6,785 nt of DNA from an uncultured Kineothrix sp. (GTDB lineage Bacteria; Bacillota; Clostridia; Lachnospirales; Lachnospiraceae): NCBI GenBank assembly GCA_910587275.1, contig CAJUMD010000140.1:1-6785 (forward strand), given 5' to 3'. A model generated the notes under the pieces. It was not told the DNA's origin, made no database searches, and saw only the letters and a list, made by a program, of their open reading frames with translations. Shown piece by piece: positions 1-5,882 of this stretch. Made by a program: the position numbers and the translations under genes. Each line of letters opens with the position of its first letter. Position 1 is the first letter of the stretch.

Positions 1-1
1 C

Positions 2-1465
2 GAAGACTATGCCTGGGAGAAACAGCTTAGCTCAAAAGTTGTAAAGTGGTGTTATAAAGACTTAAACCATAATTATCTGATTATTAAAGACGAAGCGGGA
101 GAAGGGCGTAACGGGTACCAGCATAAAATGATAACCGCAAACCGGATGAAGCGTCTTCTCGCCTGCAAAATCCGTTATGTAAACCAGGAGTGCCATTTTT
201 ATTATGAAATAAGCTCTAAACAAAGCCTCGCCGGTCTGTTTGACAAAAGGAACATGGATTATTTACAGCTCCGCCACATGTTTGAGTGCATGAAAGAGGC
301 ATTGACGGAATTGGATCATTACCTGCTTAACAGCAGGTGCCTGATACTGCTGCCGGAATATATTTTTGGGAATCCGGAAACGGAAGAATATTTTTTCCTG
401 TACTATCCGCAGGATGCGCAGGAAGGACGGGAAGAAAAGGAGGAAATGAAGGGTATGCAGATGTCCCTGGTGGAGTTTCTTGTGGAAAAAGTGGAGCCGG
501 AACAGGAGGAAGCGGTAAATGCAGTATATAAAATATATGAACTGGTACAGGACCACGGATTTATCCTTGGGGAAATCTTGGGACTGTTCCAGGAAAAAGT
601 ACCGGAAATAAAAGAAAAAGTAGAAGAAATTATATACAGGGAGGAAGAAAGGGAGGATATTCCGTGGAATGCCGAAGACGTCCTGATGGAGTGTAAAAAC
701 GGAAATGAGAATGACATGGATGCCCCGAAACATCTGATAACGGCGGGCATACTGGCGTTTGTGTGCATGACCGCGGCAGCAGGCGTTTTCGTGCTCCGCT
801 ATTTCTTTCTTCTGTCCACGGAAGAAGCGCTCCTGTCCATGGCAGGAAGCGTAGTGTTAATGCTGCTGTCTGCCTTTTTGCTCCTGTATGTGGCTTTTAA
901 TATATACGGAAGAAAACGGTATGAACGGCATGAGAGGCATGAAAGGCGTGAAAGGCATGGAGAGGAGGGTCGCGGCCGGGAAGAAAAAGAAACCGTGCCG
1001 GAGGCGGATCCGTATCCGGTTTCCCAATACGCACAAACCGGCATTTATGATAAAACGCCCATATATGGCGACCTGGGGAAAAAGGAATCCCACCCATATC
1101 ATGTCAGCGGAGAGACGGCGGAGGATGTGGAGTATGGCAATACGGTTTTTCTGGAAGCGGCGGTATGCAAAACGGAGCATAAACTTTACGGCACCAATAA
1201 AGGGAATAAATACCATATTAACCTGGAAAGGCTTCCCTGTACGGTAGGAAAAATGGCGGGCAGTGTGGACGTGGTAATCAGGGACAATACGGTCAGCAGG
1301 ATTCATGCACGATTTACGAAACAGGAGGAAGGAATTTGCGTGACTGATATGAACTCTACGAACGGAACGTTTAAGAATGGGCTGCGTTTGGAGCCGAATG
1401 AAACCGTGGTGGTTGAGCAAGGGGATGAATTGCGGTTTGGGAGGATGACGTTTTGCTATCGGTAA
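2..1465 (+). CDS. FHA-domain membrane protein with DUF6382-like N-terminus (5' partial)
   Basis: The reading frame is open from the first in-frame base with no stop and no ATG, GTG or TTG before the ATG at 128. The upstream residues (including YKDLNHNYLIIK) look like genuine protein, so the true start lies before the window; 487 residues are visible. In order it has a cytoplasmic DUF6382-like domain (to about base 720), an acidic stretch, two hydrophobic segments (about 731-814 and 830-908), a basic Arg/His/Glu repeat (914-958), a low-complexity linker, and a C-terminal FHA domain (about 1220-1462). The FHA core is visible: SRIHARF (from 1295) and DMNSTNGTF (from 1346), which supply the Ser, His and Asn residues that bind phosphothreonine. 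FHA domains bind phosphothreonine partners, so a signalling or assembly-scaffold role at the membrane is likely. Related genes often sit in Tad/Flp pilus loci (recalled family knowledge). The ATG at 128 has no clear ribosome binding site. FHA is certain; the DUF6382 label is less so. Confidence 0.85.
   Translation, partial: EDYAWEKQLSSKVVKWCYKDLNHNYLIIKDEAGEGRNGYQHKMITANRMKRLLACKIRYVNQECHFYYEISSKQSLAGLFDKRNMDYLQLRHMFECMKEALTELDHYLLNSRCLILLPEYIFGNPETEEYFFLYYPQDAQEGREEKEEMKGMQMSLVEFLVEKVEPEQEEAVNAVYKIYELVQDHGFILGEILGLFQEKVPEIKEKVEEIIYREEEREDIPWNAEDVLMECKNGNENDMDAPKHLITAGILAFVCMTAAAGVFVLRYFFLLSTEEALLSMAGSVVLMLLSAFLLLYVAFNIYGRKRYERHERHERRERHGEEGRGREEKETVPEADPYPVSQYAQTGIYDKTPIYGDLGKKESHPYHVSGETAEDVEYGNTVFLEAAVCKTEHKLYGTNKGNKYHINLERLPCTVGKMAGSVDVVIRDNTVSRIHARFTKQEEGICVTDMNSTNGTFKNGLRLEPNETVVVEQGDELRFGRMTFCYR
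914..958 (+). repeat. 9-bp coding tandem repeat, five units
   Basis: Five in-frame 9-base units (914-922, 923-931, 932-940, 941-949, 950-958) follow the pattern RAR-MGG-YRT. They encode KRY-ERH-ERH-ERR-ERH directly after the second membrane segment of the FHA protein. The first unit is the most diverged. The repeat gives a highly charged juxtamembrane stretch, and by the positive-inside rule this end of the helix should face the cytoplasm, the same side as the FHA domain. Unit number could vary between strains by slippage (inference). Confidence 0.75.
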
Positions 1466-1483
1466 GAATGCACGCATGATGAT

Positions 1484-1528
1484 GAATTCTTATTCCTCCC
1501 TTTAGGGGGAAGTCTTTACGAGGAATTT
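1484..1528 (+). other. Two-part inverted repeat between the FHA and rhomboid genes
   Basis: An inner hairpin pairs 1493-1499 with 1505-1511 (seven pairs, one G-U, five-base loop). An outer helix pairs 1484-1491 with 1521-1528 (eight pairs, two G-U), leaving a bulge at 1512-1520. It is not followed by a T tract, so it does not read as an intrinsic terminator. Its outer 3' arm covers GAGGA at 1520-1524, the ribosome binding site of the alternative TTG start at 1531. A weak folding signal with no known family. Confidence 0.3.
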
Positions 1529-1530
1529 CA

Positions 1531-1559
1531 TTGACACGGGCAAAAGGAAATGTTACCCT
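1531..1559 (+). promoter_or_regulatory. Candidate promoter before the rhomboid gene
   Basis: A perfect TTGACA at 1531-1536 is followed, after 17 bases, by TACCCT at 1554-1559. That hexamer is a poor -10 (three of six), but it carries an extended-10 TGT at 1551-1553. Transcription would begin near 1566, leaving about 64 bases before the ATG at 1630. The same TTGACA contains the alternative TTG start codon, so the two readings compete. The poor -10 keeps confidence low. Confidence 0.3.
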
Positions 1560-1620
1560 TTACCATAGTGAAACATCAGTCTGCGTATGCGGTGTGCAGG
1601 GCGGATGGTGTTGGTGGAAT

Positions 1621-1624
1621 GGAG
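1621..1624 (+). promoter_or_regulatory. Ribosome binding site favouring the ATG at 1630
   Basis: GGAG lies five bases before the ATG at 1630. The competing TTG at 1531 also has a fair site, GAGGA at 1520-1524 with six bases of spacing, so the ribosome binding sites alone do not settle the start. Confidence 0.45.
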
Positions 1625-1629
1625 AAAAT

Positions 1630-2709
1630 ATGGCAGGGTGGCGGTTGGACGAATTTTTTAGAGACGAGGGATATTCGGTAATTCCTTCTAATTTGCCGGA
1701 ATTTACGGTATACTTCCGTGTGGAGAATAATTGCGTGAATGTATTCCATGTGATTCATTACAGGCAGAATTTGCAGATTTCAAAAGACCAGTATTTGCAT
1801 ATCAAAAATAAAATCAGGGAACTATTTACGGAAAAAGGATTGCATAATATCCATATACTATCGCTTGTAATCGGCAGCGATATGGATAAGGCAAAGCAGT
1901 TGTGTGTGAACGATTCCATGTGTTGGATTTTGGATTCCCATGAAAACCGGTTAGTGGTTTACGAAAACCAAATAAGCGATTTTTACGGAATGAAGGGCAA
2001 ATTGGAATATTTTTTGGCGCATTGGCAGGAGCCTGGGGAAGGCGCTGTAGAATCTTCCGCATCCGGGACAGGGAGCAGAAGATACCGGCTGCCGGTGGTG
2101 ACGGTTTCTTTAGTGGCTTTAAATGTCTTTATTTATGCGTTATGTACATGGACGGGGGATTTGTTGTATAATAAGGGAGCCATCAGTCTGTGGAACTTTT
2201 TGGGGGAAGGGGAATATTATCTTGCGCTTACTTCCATGTTTCTGCATTGGGATATCAACCATTTGTTTCATAATATGCTTGTTCTTTATTGTATTGGCGA
2301 AGTAGTGGAAAACCATATTGGACCGTTATGGTATGGGGTTCTGTATTTCGTAACGGGAATTTGCGGTAATCTGTTGTTTATCGTGTATGAAGCATATACG
2401 GGATATGCGGCAACCGGTATGTGGCTGGCGGAAGGTTCCGGTGTTTTTTCGGCAGGAGCCAGCGGAGCGGTATTCGGCGTGATAGGAGCATTGTTCGTGC
2501 TGGTAATTGTGCATAAAGGGCATATAAAACAGATTTCGCTGGGAAGACTGGTGCTCATGATAGTTTTTTCGCTGTACAGCGGATTGGCGGCTGGCAATGT
2601 AAATAATGCGGCCCATATCGGAGGTTTTCTCAGCGGGTCGGCAGCCGCATTGGTATATTGGCTGATTCATGGGGGCAAAAGCCGGGAAGCAGTGCAGAAT
2701 GTACCGTAA
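1630..2709 (+). CDS. Rhomboid-family intramembrane serine protease
   Basis: Cleaves transmembrane substrates within the membrane. From the ATG at 1630 it is 359 residues: a soluble N-terminal domain of about 150 residues, then about six hydrophobic helices (roughly residues 155-350). The catalytic dyad is intact: Ser278 in GASGAVFG (Ser codon 2461-2463) and His329 in NNAAHIGG (2614-2616). The oxyanion motif HLFHN supplies His211 and Asn215. I chose ATG 1630 because it has GGAG five bases upstream and the sequence after it (RLDEFFRDEGY) resembles the usual beginning of such N-terminal domains. The extra 33 residues from TTG 1531 are rich in Cys and Trp and look unlike the rest. TTG 1531 (392 residues) still has a usable ribosome binding site and remains possible. 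The gap to the FHA gene is 164 bases, and shared direction suggests a common locus. Substrate unknown; the N-terminal domain has no function I can name. Confidence 0.92.
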   Translation: MAGWRLDEFFRDEGYSVIPSNLPEFTVYFRVENNCVNVFHVIHYRQNLQISKDQYLHIKNKIRELFTEKGLHNIHILSLVIGSDMDKAKQLCVNDSMCWILDSHENRLVVYENQISDFYGMKGKLEYFLAHWQEPGEGAVESSASGTGSRRYRLPVVTVSLVALNVFIYALCTWTGDLLYNKGAISLWNFLGEGEYYLALTSMFLHWDINHLFHNMLVLYCIGEVVENHIGPLWYGVLYFVTGICGNLLFIVYEAYTGYAATGMWLAEGSGVFSAGASGAVFGVIGALFVLVIVHKGHIKQISLGRLVLMIVFSLYSGLAAGNVNNAAHIGGFLSGSAAALVYWLIHGGKSREAVQNVP

Positions 2710-2737
2710 ATAGGAATTGTGTGGAACATATGGGATA

Positions 2738-2766
2738 TGGATAAAGAATGAAAAGCAAGGTATAAT
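2738..2766 (+). promoter_or_regulatory. Likely sigma-A promoter for the flavodoxin-SCP2 gene
   Basis: TGGATA at 2738-2743 (four of six matches to TTGACA), 17 bases, then a perfect TATAAT at 2761-2766. Transcription would start near 2773, giving a leader of about 43 bases to the ATG at 2816. This would exclude the longer in-frame starts at 2717 and 2765 from the main transcript. Confidence 0.5.
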
Positions 2767-2805
2767 GGGAAATAAAAAGCGTGATACAGAAAACAATACG
2801 GAAAT

Positions 2806-2810
2806 GAGGG
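2806..2810 (+). promoter_or_regulatory. Ribosome binding site that sets the start at 2816
   Basis: GAGGG five bases before ATG 2816. The upstream in-frame ATGs at 2717 and 2765 have weaker sites and would add residues that do not fit a flavodoxin first strand. Confidence 0.7.
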
Positions 2811-2815
2811 AAAGA

Positions 2816-3808
2816 ATGAAGATTAATATTTATTATGGAGGCAGGGGATTAATCGACGACCCGACCTTATTTGTGTTGAATAAAATGCAGGAAGTGCTGG
2901 AGGAACTGCGGGTGGATGTGGAACGTTTCCAGCTCCATGAGTTAAAGAATGGGATTACGGCACTGCCGCAGACTTTAAAGGAAGCGGACGGAATTATCCT
3001 GGCGACGACGGTGGAATGGTACGGAATCGGCGGGTATATGCAGCAGTTTCTGGATTCCTGCTGGCTGTATGGCGATAAGGAAAAAATAAGCAGCATTTAT
3101 ATGTGTCCGGTTGTTATGTCCACGACTTACGGGGAGCGGGAAGGAAAACTGAACCTGATATCCGCATGGGAAATTTTGGGCGGGCGTCCGTGCAGCGGCG
3201 TATGCGGTTATTTTGCGGATATTACTTCTTTGGAGGATAATCAGGATTACATTACCCTGATAGAGAAGAAAGCAGAGAATATGTACCGGACCGTGAACCA
3301 GAAAATTGTCAGCCTGCCGGCAAGCAATCAGGCGATACGGCAGATGGTTTCCAGGACGCAGATAGAATTGACGCCACAGGAGTCGGAACAGTTATCCCAG
3401 TATGCTTCGGACGATCAGTATGTCCAAAGACAGAAAGAGGACATTCAGGAATTAACCAGCCTGTTTAGGGATATGTTAAGCAATGGGGAAACGGAAGATA
3501 CCGGTGAGATTATCACGCAATTACAGCAGCATTTTAAGCCGCAGCCGGGATTCCGTGGGATATACCGCTTTATTATTGACGGGAAGAAGAAAAACCTGAT
3601 TATTGATGTGCGGAATGCGGAACTGCAATGTTCCTTTGGAACGACGGATTATGCGGATGTGGAACTGCAGTTAAGCAGACAGACCCTGGATGAAATTATT
3701 AACGGAAGGATGACGTTCCAGCGCGCTTTTATGGCTGGTGAGATGAAGATGAAAGGTGATTTTAAGGTACTGCGTACCCTGGACCAGATTTTTATTTTTG
3801 ATTTTTGA
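2816..3808 (+). CDS. Flavodoxin-like / SCP2 sterol-carrier fusion protein
   Basis: 330 residues from ATG 2816. Residues 1 to about 165 form a flavodoxin or NADPH-dependent FMN-reductase type fold. There is a beta-1 strand (KINIYY) followed by a GGRGLIDDPT loop where the FMN phosphate would sit, and an ILATTVEWYGIGGYMQQFLD stretch like the second flavin loop and helix of that superfamily. A mostly helical, Gln/Glu-rich linker covers about 165-230. The last 100 residues look like an SCP2 domain, a hydrophobic-ligand binding fold, with IDGKKKNLIIDV and the closing GDFKVLRTLDQIF pattern. It should be cytoplasmic, with no signal or membrane segment. The phosphate loop has fewer Ser/Thr residues than classical flavodoxins, so FMN binding is uncertain. 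Transcribed from its own probable promoter, 98 bases ahead of the HIT gene. Fold calls are fairly firm; substrate and pathway are unknown. Confidence 0.82.
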   Translation: MKINIYYGGRGLIDDPTLFVLNKMQEVLEELRVDVERFQLHELKNGITALPQTLKEADGIILATTVEWYGIGGYMQQFLDSCWLYGDKEKISSIYMCPVVMSTTYGEREGKLNLISAWEILGGRPCSGVCGYFADITSLEDNQDYITLIEKKAENMYRTVNQKIVSLPASNQAIRQMVSRTQIELTPQESEQLSQYASDDQYVQRQKEDIQELTSLFRDMLSNGETEDTGEIITQLQQHFKPQPGFRGIYRFIIDGKKKNLIIDVRNAELQCSFGTTDYADVELQLSRQTLDEIINGRMTFQRAFMAGEMKMKGDFKVLRTLDQIFIFDF

Positions 3809-3835
3809 TATGTATGGGATATGTATGGATATGGG
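3807..3835 (+). repeat. Tandem 11-bp repeat between the SCP2 fusion and HIT genes
   Basis: Two perfect copies of GATATGTATGG (3807-3817, 3818-3828) begin inside the stop codon of the upstream gene and are followed by a partial copy, ATATGGG (3829-3835). The rest of the 98-base gap is purine-rich with no visible promoter or terminator. Function unknown; it may be slippage-generated spacer. Confidence 0.7.
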
Positions 3836-3906
3836 AAAATAAGAAAATATGGAAAAGGGCAAATAAGACAGGGAAATAGGATTAAGAAGGAAAAGAGGAA
3901 AACGAT

Positions 3907-4317
3907 ATGAGAGATGACAACTGTATTTTCTGCAAAATTGTTAACGGCGACATACCCTCCAAAATGTTGTATGAGGACGGGGAGTTTAAGGTAATTTTAG
4001 ATTTAGGACCTGCAACCAAGGGTCATGCATTGATTTTGCCGAAGAACCACTACCGTAATCTGTATGAACTGCCGGATGACATGGCGTCTAAGGTTATGCT
4101 TTTGGCAAAGAAAATGGCATTCCAAATGACGGATAAACTGGAATGTGATGGCTTTAATTTGGTTCAAAATAACGGGGAGGCAGCAGGGCAGACGGTTTTC
4201 CATTTTCATTTGCACTTAATCCCGCGTTATAATGGGGACGGACAGACTTTGGGATGGAAAGAGCTGGAACTAACGGCGGATGAGTTGGAAGAAATCAAGA
4301 AAATCATTACGGAATGA
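3907..4317 (+). CDS. HIT-family nucleotide-binding hydrolase
   Basis: 136 residues, normal length for the family. The histidine-triad motif HFHLHL is complete (His99, His101, His103; codons from 4201), with the third-strand context GQTVF before it and IPRY after it. The N-terminus carries the CIFCKI pair of cysteines (Cys6, Cys9) often seen in HIT proteins and sometimes used for zinc. Family members hydrolyse nucleoside phosphoramidates or aminoacyl- and other adenylates; which of these is the substrate here cannot be read from sequence. It resembles the Hit/HinT branch rather than the GalT branch. GAGGA at 3895-3899 lies seven bases before the ATG. The stop codon TGA (4315-4317) falls within the start region of the fumarase alpha gene, so the two are very probably co-transcribed and translationally coupled. 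Cytoplasmic. Confidence 0.95.
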   Translation: MRDDNCIFCKIVNGDIPSKMLYEDGEFKVILDLGPATKGHALILPKNHYRNLYELPDDMASKVMLLAKKMAFQMTDKLECDGFNLVQNNGEAAGQTVFHFHLHLIPRYNGDGQTLGWKELELTADELEEIKKIITE

Positions 4318-4319
4318 AT

Positions 4320-4323
4320 AGGA
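4320..4323 (+). promoter_or_regulatory. Ribosome binding site favouring ATG 4332
   Basis: AGGA with eight bases to ATG 4332. The earlier in-frame ATGs at 4314 and 4323 lack a comparable site. ATG 4314 overlaps the HIT stop as ATGA and could be used by re-initiation. Confidence 0.45.
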
Positions 4324-4331
4324 TGGGCGAT

Positions 4332-5174
4332 ATGCGTACAATACAGACAGCGGTAATTGCGGAGCAGATTAAGGAAATGTGCATCGAAGCGAACCATTTT
4401 CTTTCAGGGGACATGAAGGCATGCCTGGAGCGGGCGGCAGAGGAGGAAAAAGCGCCTTTGGGGAAACAGATTTTAGGACAGCTTAAGGAAAACCTTCAAA
4501 TTGCAGGGGAAGACATGATTCCCATATGCCAGGATACGGGAATGGCAGTGGTCTTTTTGGAAATCGGACAGGATGTGCATTTTGAAGGGGGGTCTTTGGA
4601 AGATGCGGTAAACGAAGGCGTCCGCAGGGGATACACGGAAGGGTTTTTGCGTAAATCCGTGGTAAAAGATCCTTTCATCCGCGAGAATACGAAAGACAAT
4701 ACACCGGCCGTCATCCACTATGAAATCGTACCGGGGGACAGTGTCAGGATAACGGTTGCGCCGAAAGGCTTTGGAAGCGAAAATATGAGCCGCGTCTTTA
4801 TGCTAAAACCGGCGGACGGAATGGAAGGCGTGAAGAACGCAATCCTTACGGCGGTACGGGACGCCGGTCCCAACGCATGTCCGCCCATGGTAGTGGGTGT
4901 GGGAATCGGAGGAACTTTTGAGAAATGCGCCCTGATGGCAAAGAAAGCATTGACAAGACCGGCTGGCGAACATTCCCCCATACCTTATGTCAAAGAGATG
5001 GAACAGGAGCTTTTGGAACAGATAAACGGAACAGGAATCGGTCCCGGCGGGCTGGGAGGAAGCACCACCGCATTTGCCGTACATATTGATATATATCCTA
5101 CGCATATTGCGGGGCTGCCGGTGGCGGTGAATATATGCTGTCATGTGAACCGTCATGCAATGCGGGTGATTTAA
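4332..5174 (+). CDS. fumA: Fumarate hydratase class I, alpha subunit (Fe-S)
   Basis: 280 residues from ATG 4332 (286 from 4314). It is the N-terminal half of a class I fumarase, which hydrates fumarate reversibly to L-malate using a 4Fe-4S cluster. The three cluster cysteines are recognisable: Cys66 in ICQDTGMAVVF, Cys183 in NACPPMVVGVGIGG, and Cys269 or Cys270 in the C-terminal NICCHVNRH. The GGLGGSTTAF segment (from about 5050) and the RKSVVKDPF region are also typical. The beta subunit follows 153 bases downstream; in this two-gene form both are needed for activity. The related L-tartrate dehydratase has the same architecture and cannot be wholly excluded, but the unlinked setting without tartrate genes favours fumarase. 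In an anaerobe it would serve fumarate/malate exchange and recycling of fumarate from purine and arginine synthesis (inference). The cluster would be oxygen-sensitive. Confidence 0.93.
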   Translation: MRTIQTAVIAEQIKEMCIEANHFLSGDMKACLERAAEEEKAPLGKQILGQLKENLQIAGEDMIPICQDTGMAVVFLEIGQDVHFEGGSLEDAVNEGVRRGYTEGFLRKSVVKDPFIRENTKDNTPAVIHYEIVPGDSVRITVAPKGFGSENMSRVFMLKPADGMEGVKNAILTAVRDAGPNACPPMVVGVGIGGTFEKCALMAKKALTRPAGEHSPIPYVKEMEQELLEQINGTGIGPGGLGGSTTAFAVHIDIYPTHIAGLPVAVNICCHVNRHAMRVI

Positions 5175-5194
5175 GTTAACACCCCCACTATAAT
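5166..5194 (+). promoter_or_regulatory. Weak candidate promoter before fumarase beta
   Basis: A perfect TATAAT at 5189-5194 has GTGATT (three of six matches to the -35) 17 bases upstream at 5166-5171, inside the end of the alpha gene. A TTGACA at 5201-5206 lies downstream of this -10 and has no good -10 of its own. If used, it would allow the beta subunit and plsC to be made apart from the alpha subunit. Confidence 0.25.
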
Positions 5195-5247
5195 TGCTTT
5201 TTGACAGATGCCGGGAATAAATTTTCAAACACGCTCCAGAGTAAAAA

Positions 5248-5313
5248 CCAGTGAAAACTGGAAAGGAAAACTGGAAATTGGCGGCTGGAAAAACCGGAAA
5301 CGAAAACTGGAAA
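5248..5313 (+). repeat. Purine-rich GAAAACTGGAAA repeat array with a small hairpin
   Basis: GAAAACTGGAAA occurs exactly at 5253-5264 and 5302-5313 and, apart from an adjoining G, exactly again at 5266-5277. Degenerate copies fall at about 5281-5300. The first copy forms the 3' side of a hairpin, CCAGT (5248-5252) with ACTGG (5257-5261) closed by a GAAA tetraloop of the stable GNRA type. The array ends directly before the ribosome binding site of the beta-subunit gene. It is in frame with an upstream ATG at 5208, but its translation bears no resemblance to fumarase, so I treat it as leader. Confidence 0.65.
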
Positions 5314-5315
5314 AT

Positions 5316-5320
5316 GAGGA
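5316..5320 (+). promoter_or_regulatory. Ribosome binding site that sets the fumarase beta start
   Basis: GAGGA seven bases before ATG 5328. It rejects the 40-residue longer start at 5208, whose extra residues are only translated repeat. Confidence 0.8.
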
Positions 5321-5327
5321 AACGGAT

Positions 5328-5882
5328 ATGGATAAGTATGTTAAAGTTCCGCTCAGCAGCGGGGATGCAAGAATGCTGCGTGCCGGAGATTACGTATACC
5401 TTACGGGTACCATTTACACGGCGCGGGATGCCGCCCATAAGAGAATGTATGAAGCAATGAAGAAAAAGGAAGAACTTCCCCTTAAGCTGGAAGGCAATGT
5501 AATTTACTATATGGGACCTTCGCCGGCGCGGGAGGGAAGGGCGATTGGTTCCGCAGGTCCCACCACTGCCAGCCGCATGGATAAATATACGCCGGATTTC
5601 CTTGATTTAGGATTAAAGGGGATGATCGGCAAGGGAAAACGTTCCGGGGAAGTAAAGGAAGCGGTTGTTCGTAACGGAGCCGTTTATTTTGCGGCTGTGG
5701 GAGGTGCAGGGGCATTGCTGTCCCGTTCCATCCAAAGTGCGAAAGTTGTTGCTTATGAAGATTTGGGTACAGAGGCCATCCGGGAGCTCCGGGTGGAAAA
5801 CTTTCCGGTTATTGTCGTAATGGATGCAGAGGGAAATGATCTGTATGAAACGGCGGCGGATGCATATAAGGTGGAATTATGA
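5328..5882 (+). CDS. fumB: Fumarate hydratase class I, beta subunit
   Basis: 184 residues, the usual length for the separate beta subunit. It supplies the C-terminal swivelling domain that completes the active site. Visible signatures are GDYVYLTGTIYTARDAAHKR near the start, the YYMGPSPA loop, GPTTASRMD (residues 77-85, contacting the substrate in the family), MIGKGKR, and the AAVGGAGALL stretch. Start ATG 5328 is fixed by GAGGA seven bases upstream and by homology. The stop overlaps the start of plsC (ATGA at 5879-5882), implying coupling to the acyltransferase. Separation from the alpha gene by 153 bases of repeat-rich leader is longer than expected for obligate partners and may allow independent control. 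As with the alpha subunit, L-tartrate dehydratase is the alternative reading. The symbol follows the alpha/beta subunit convention and does not mean E. coli FumB. Confidence 0.94.
   Translation: MDKYVKVPLSSGDARMLRAGDYVYLTGTIYTARDAAHKRMYEAMKKKEELPLKLEGNVIYYMGPSPAREGRAIGSAGPTTASRMDKYTPDFLDLGLKGMIGKGKRSGEVKEAVVRNGAVYFAAVGGAGALLSRSIQSAKVVAYEDLGTEAIRELRVENFPVIVVMDAEGNDLYETAADAYKVEL

Noticed and set aside
857..1477. 206-residue minus-strand open frame
   Set aside because: Fully antisense to the FHA protein, whose C-terminal domain is unmistakable; no plausible product or ribosome binding site.
1493..1515. Hairpin after the FHA gene as a terminator
   Set aside because: Seven-pair stem with a G-U but no following run of T; kept only as an inverted repeat.
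2717..2815. N-terminal extension of the flavodoxin-SCP2 protein from ATG 2717
   Set aside because: It would read through a TATAAT promoter element, adds polar residues unlike a first beta strand, and ATG 2816 has a much better ribosome binding site.
3766..3806. Possible intrinsic terminator at the end of the SCP2 fusion gene (GGTAC-TGC-GTACC hairpin, then three T5 tracts)
   Set aside because: The stem is only five pairs, lies ten bases from the first T tract, and the T tracts are interrupted; they encode the natural IFIFDF C-terminus.
5201..5229. Promoter from TTGACA at 5201
   Set aside because: The hexamer at the right distance is TTCAAA, three of six matches, with no extended-10 motif.
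5208..5327. 40-residue extension of fumarase beta
   Set aside because: It is translated purine repeat; the family begins at ATG 5328, which has GAGGA seven bases upstream.
4803..5438. 211-residue minus-strand open frame across both fumarase genes
   Set aside because: Antisense to two conserved enzymes; its composition is what a shadow frame would give.
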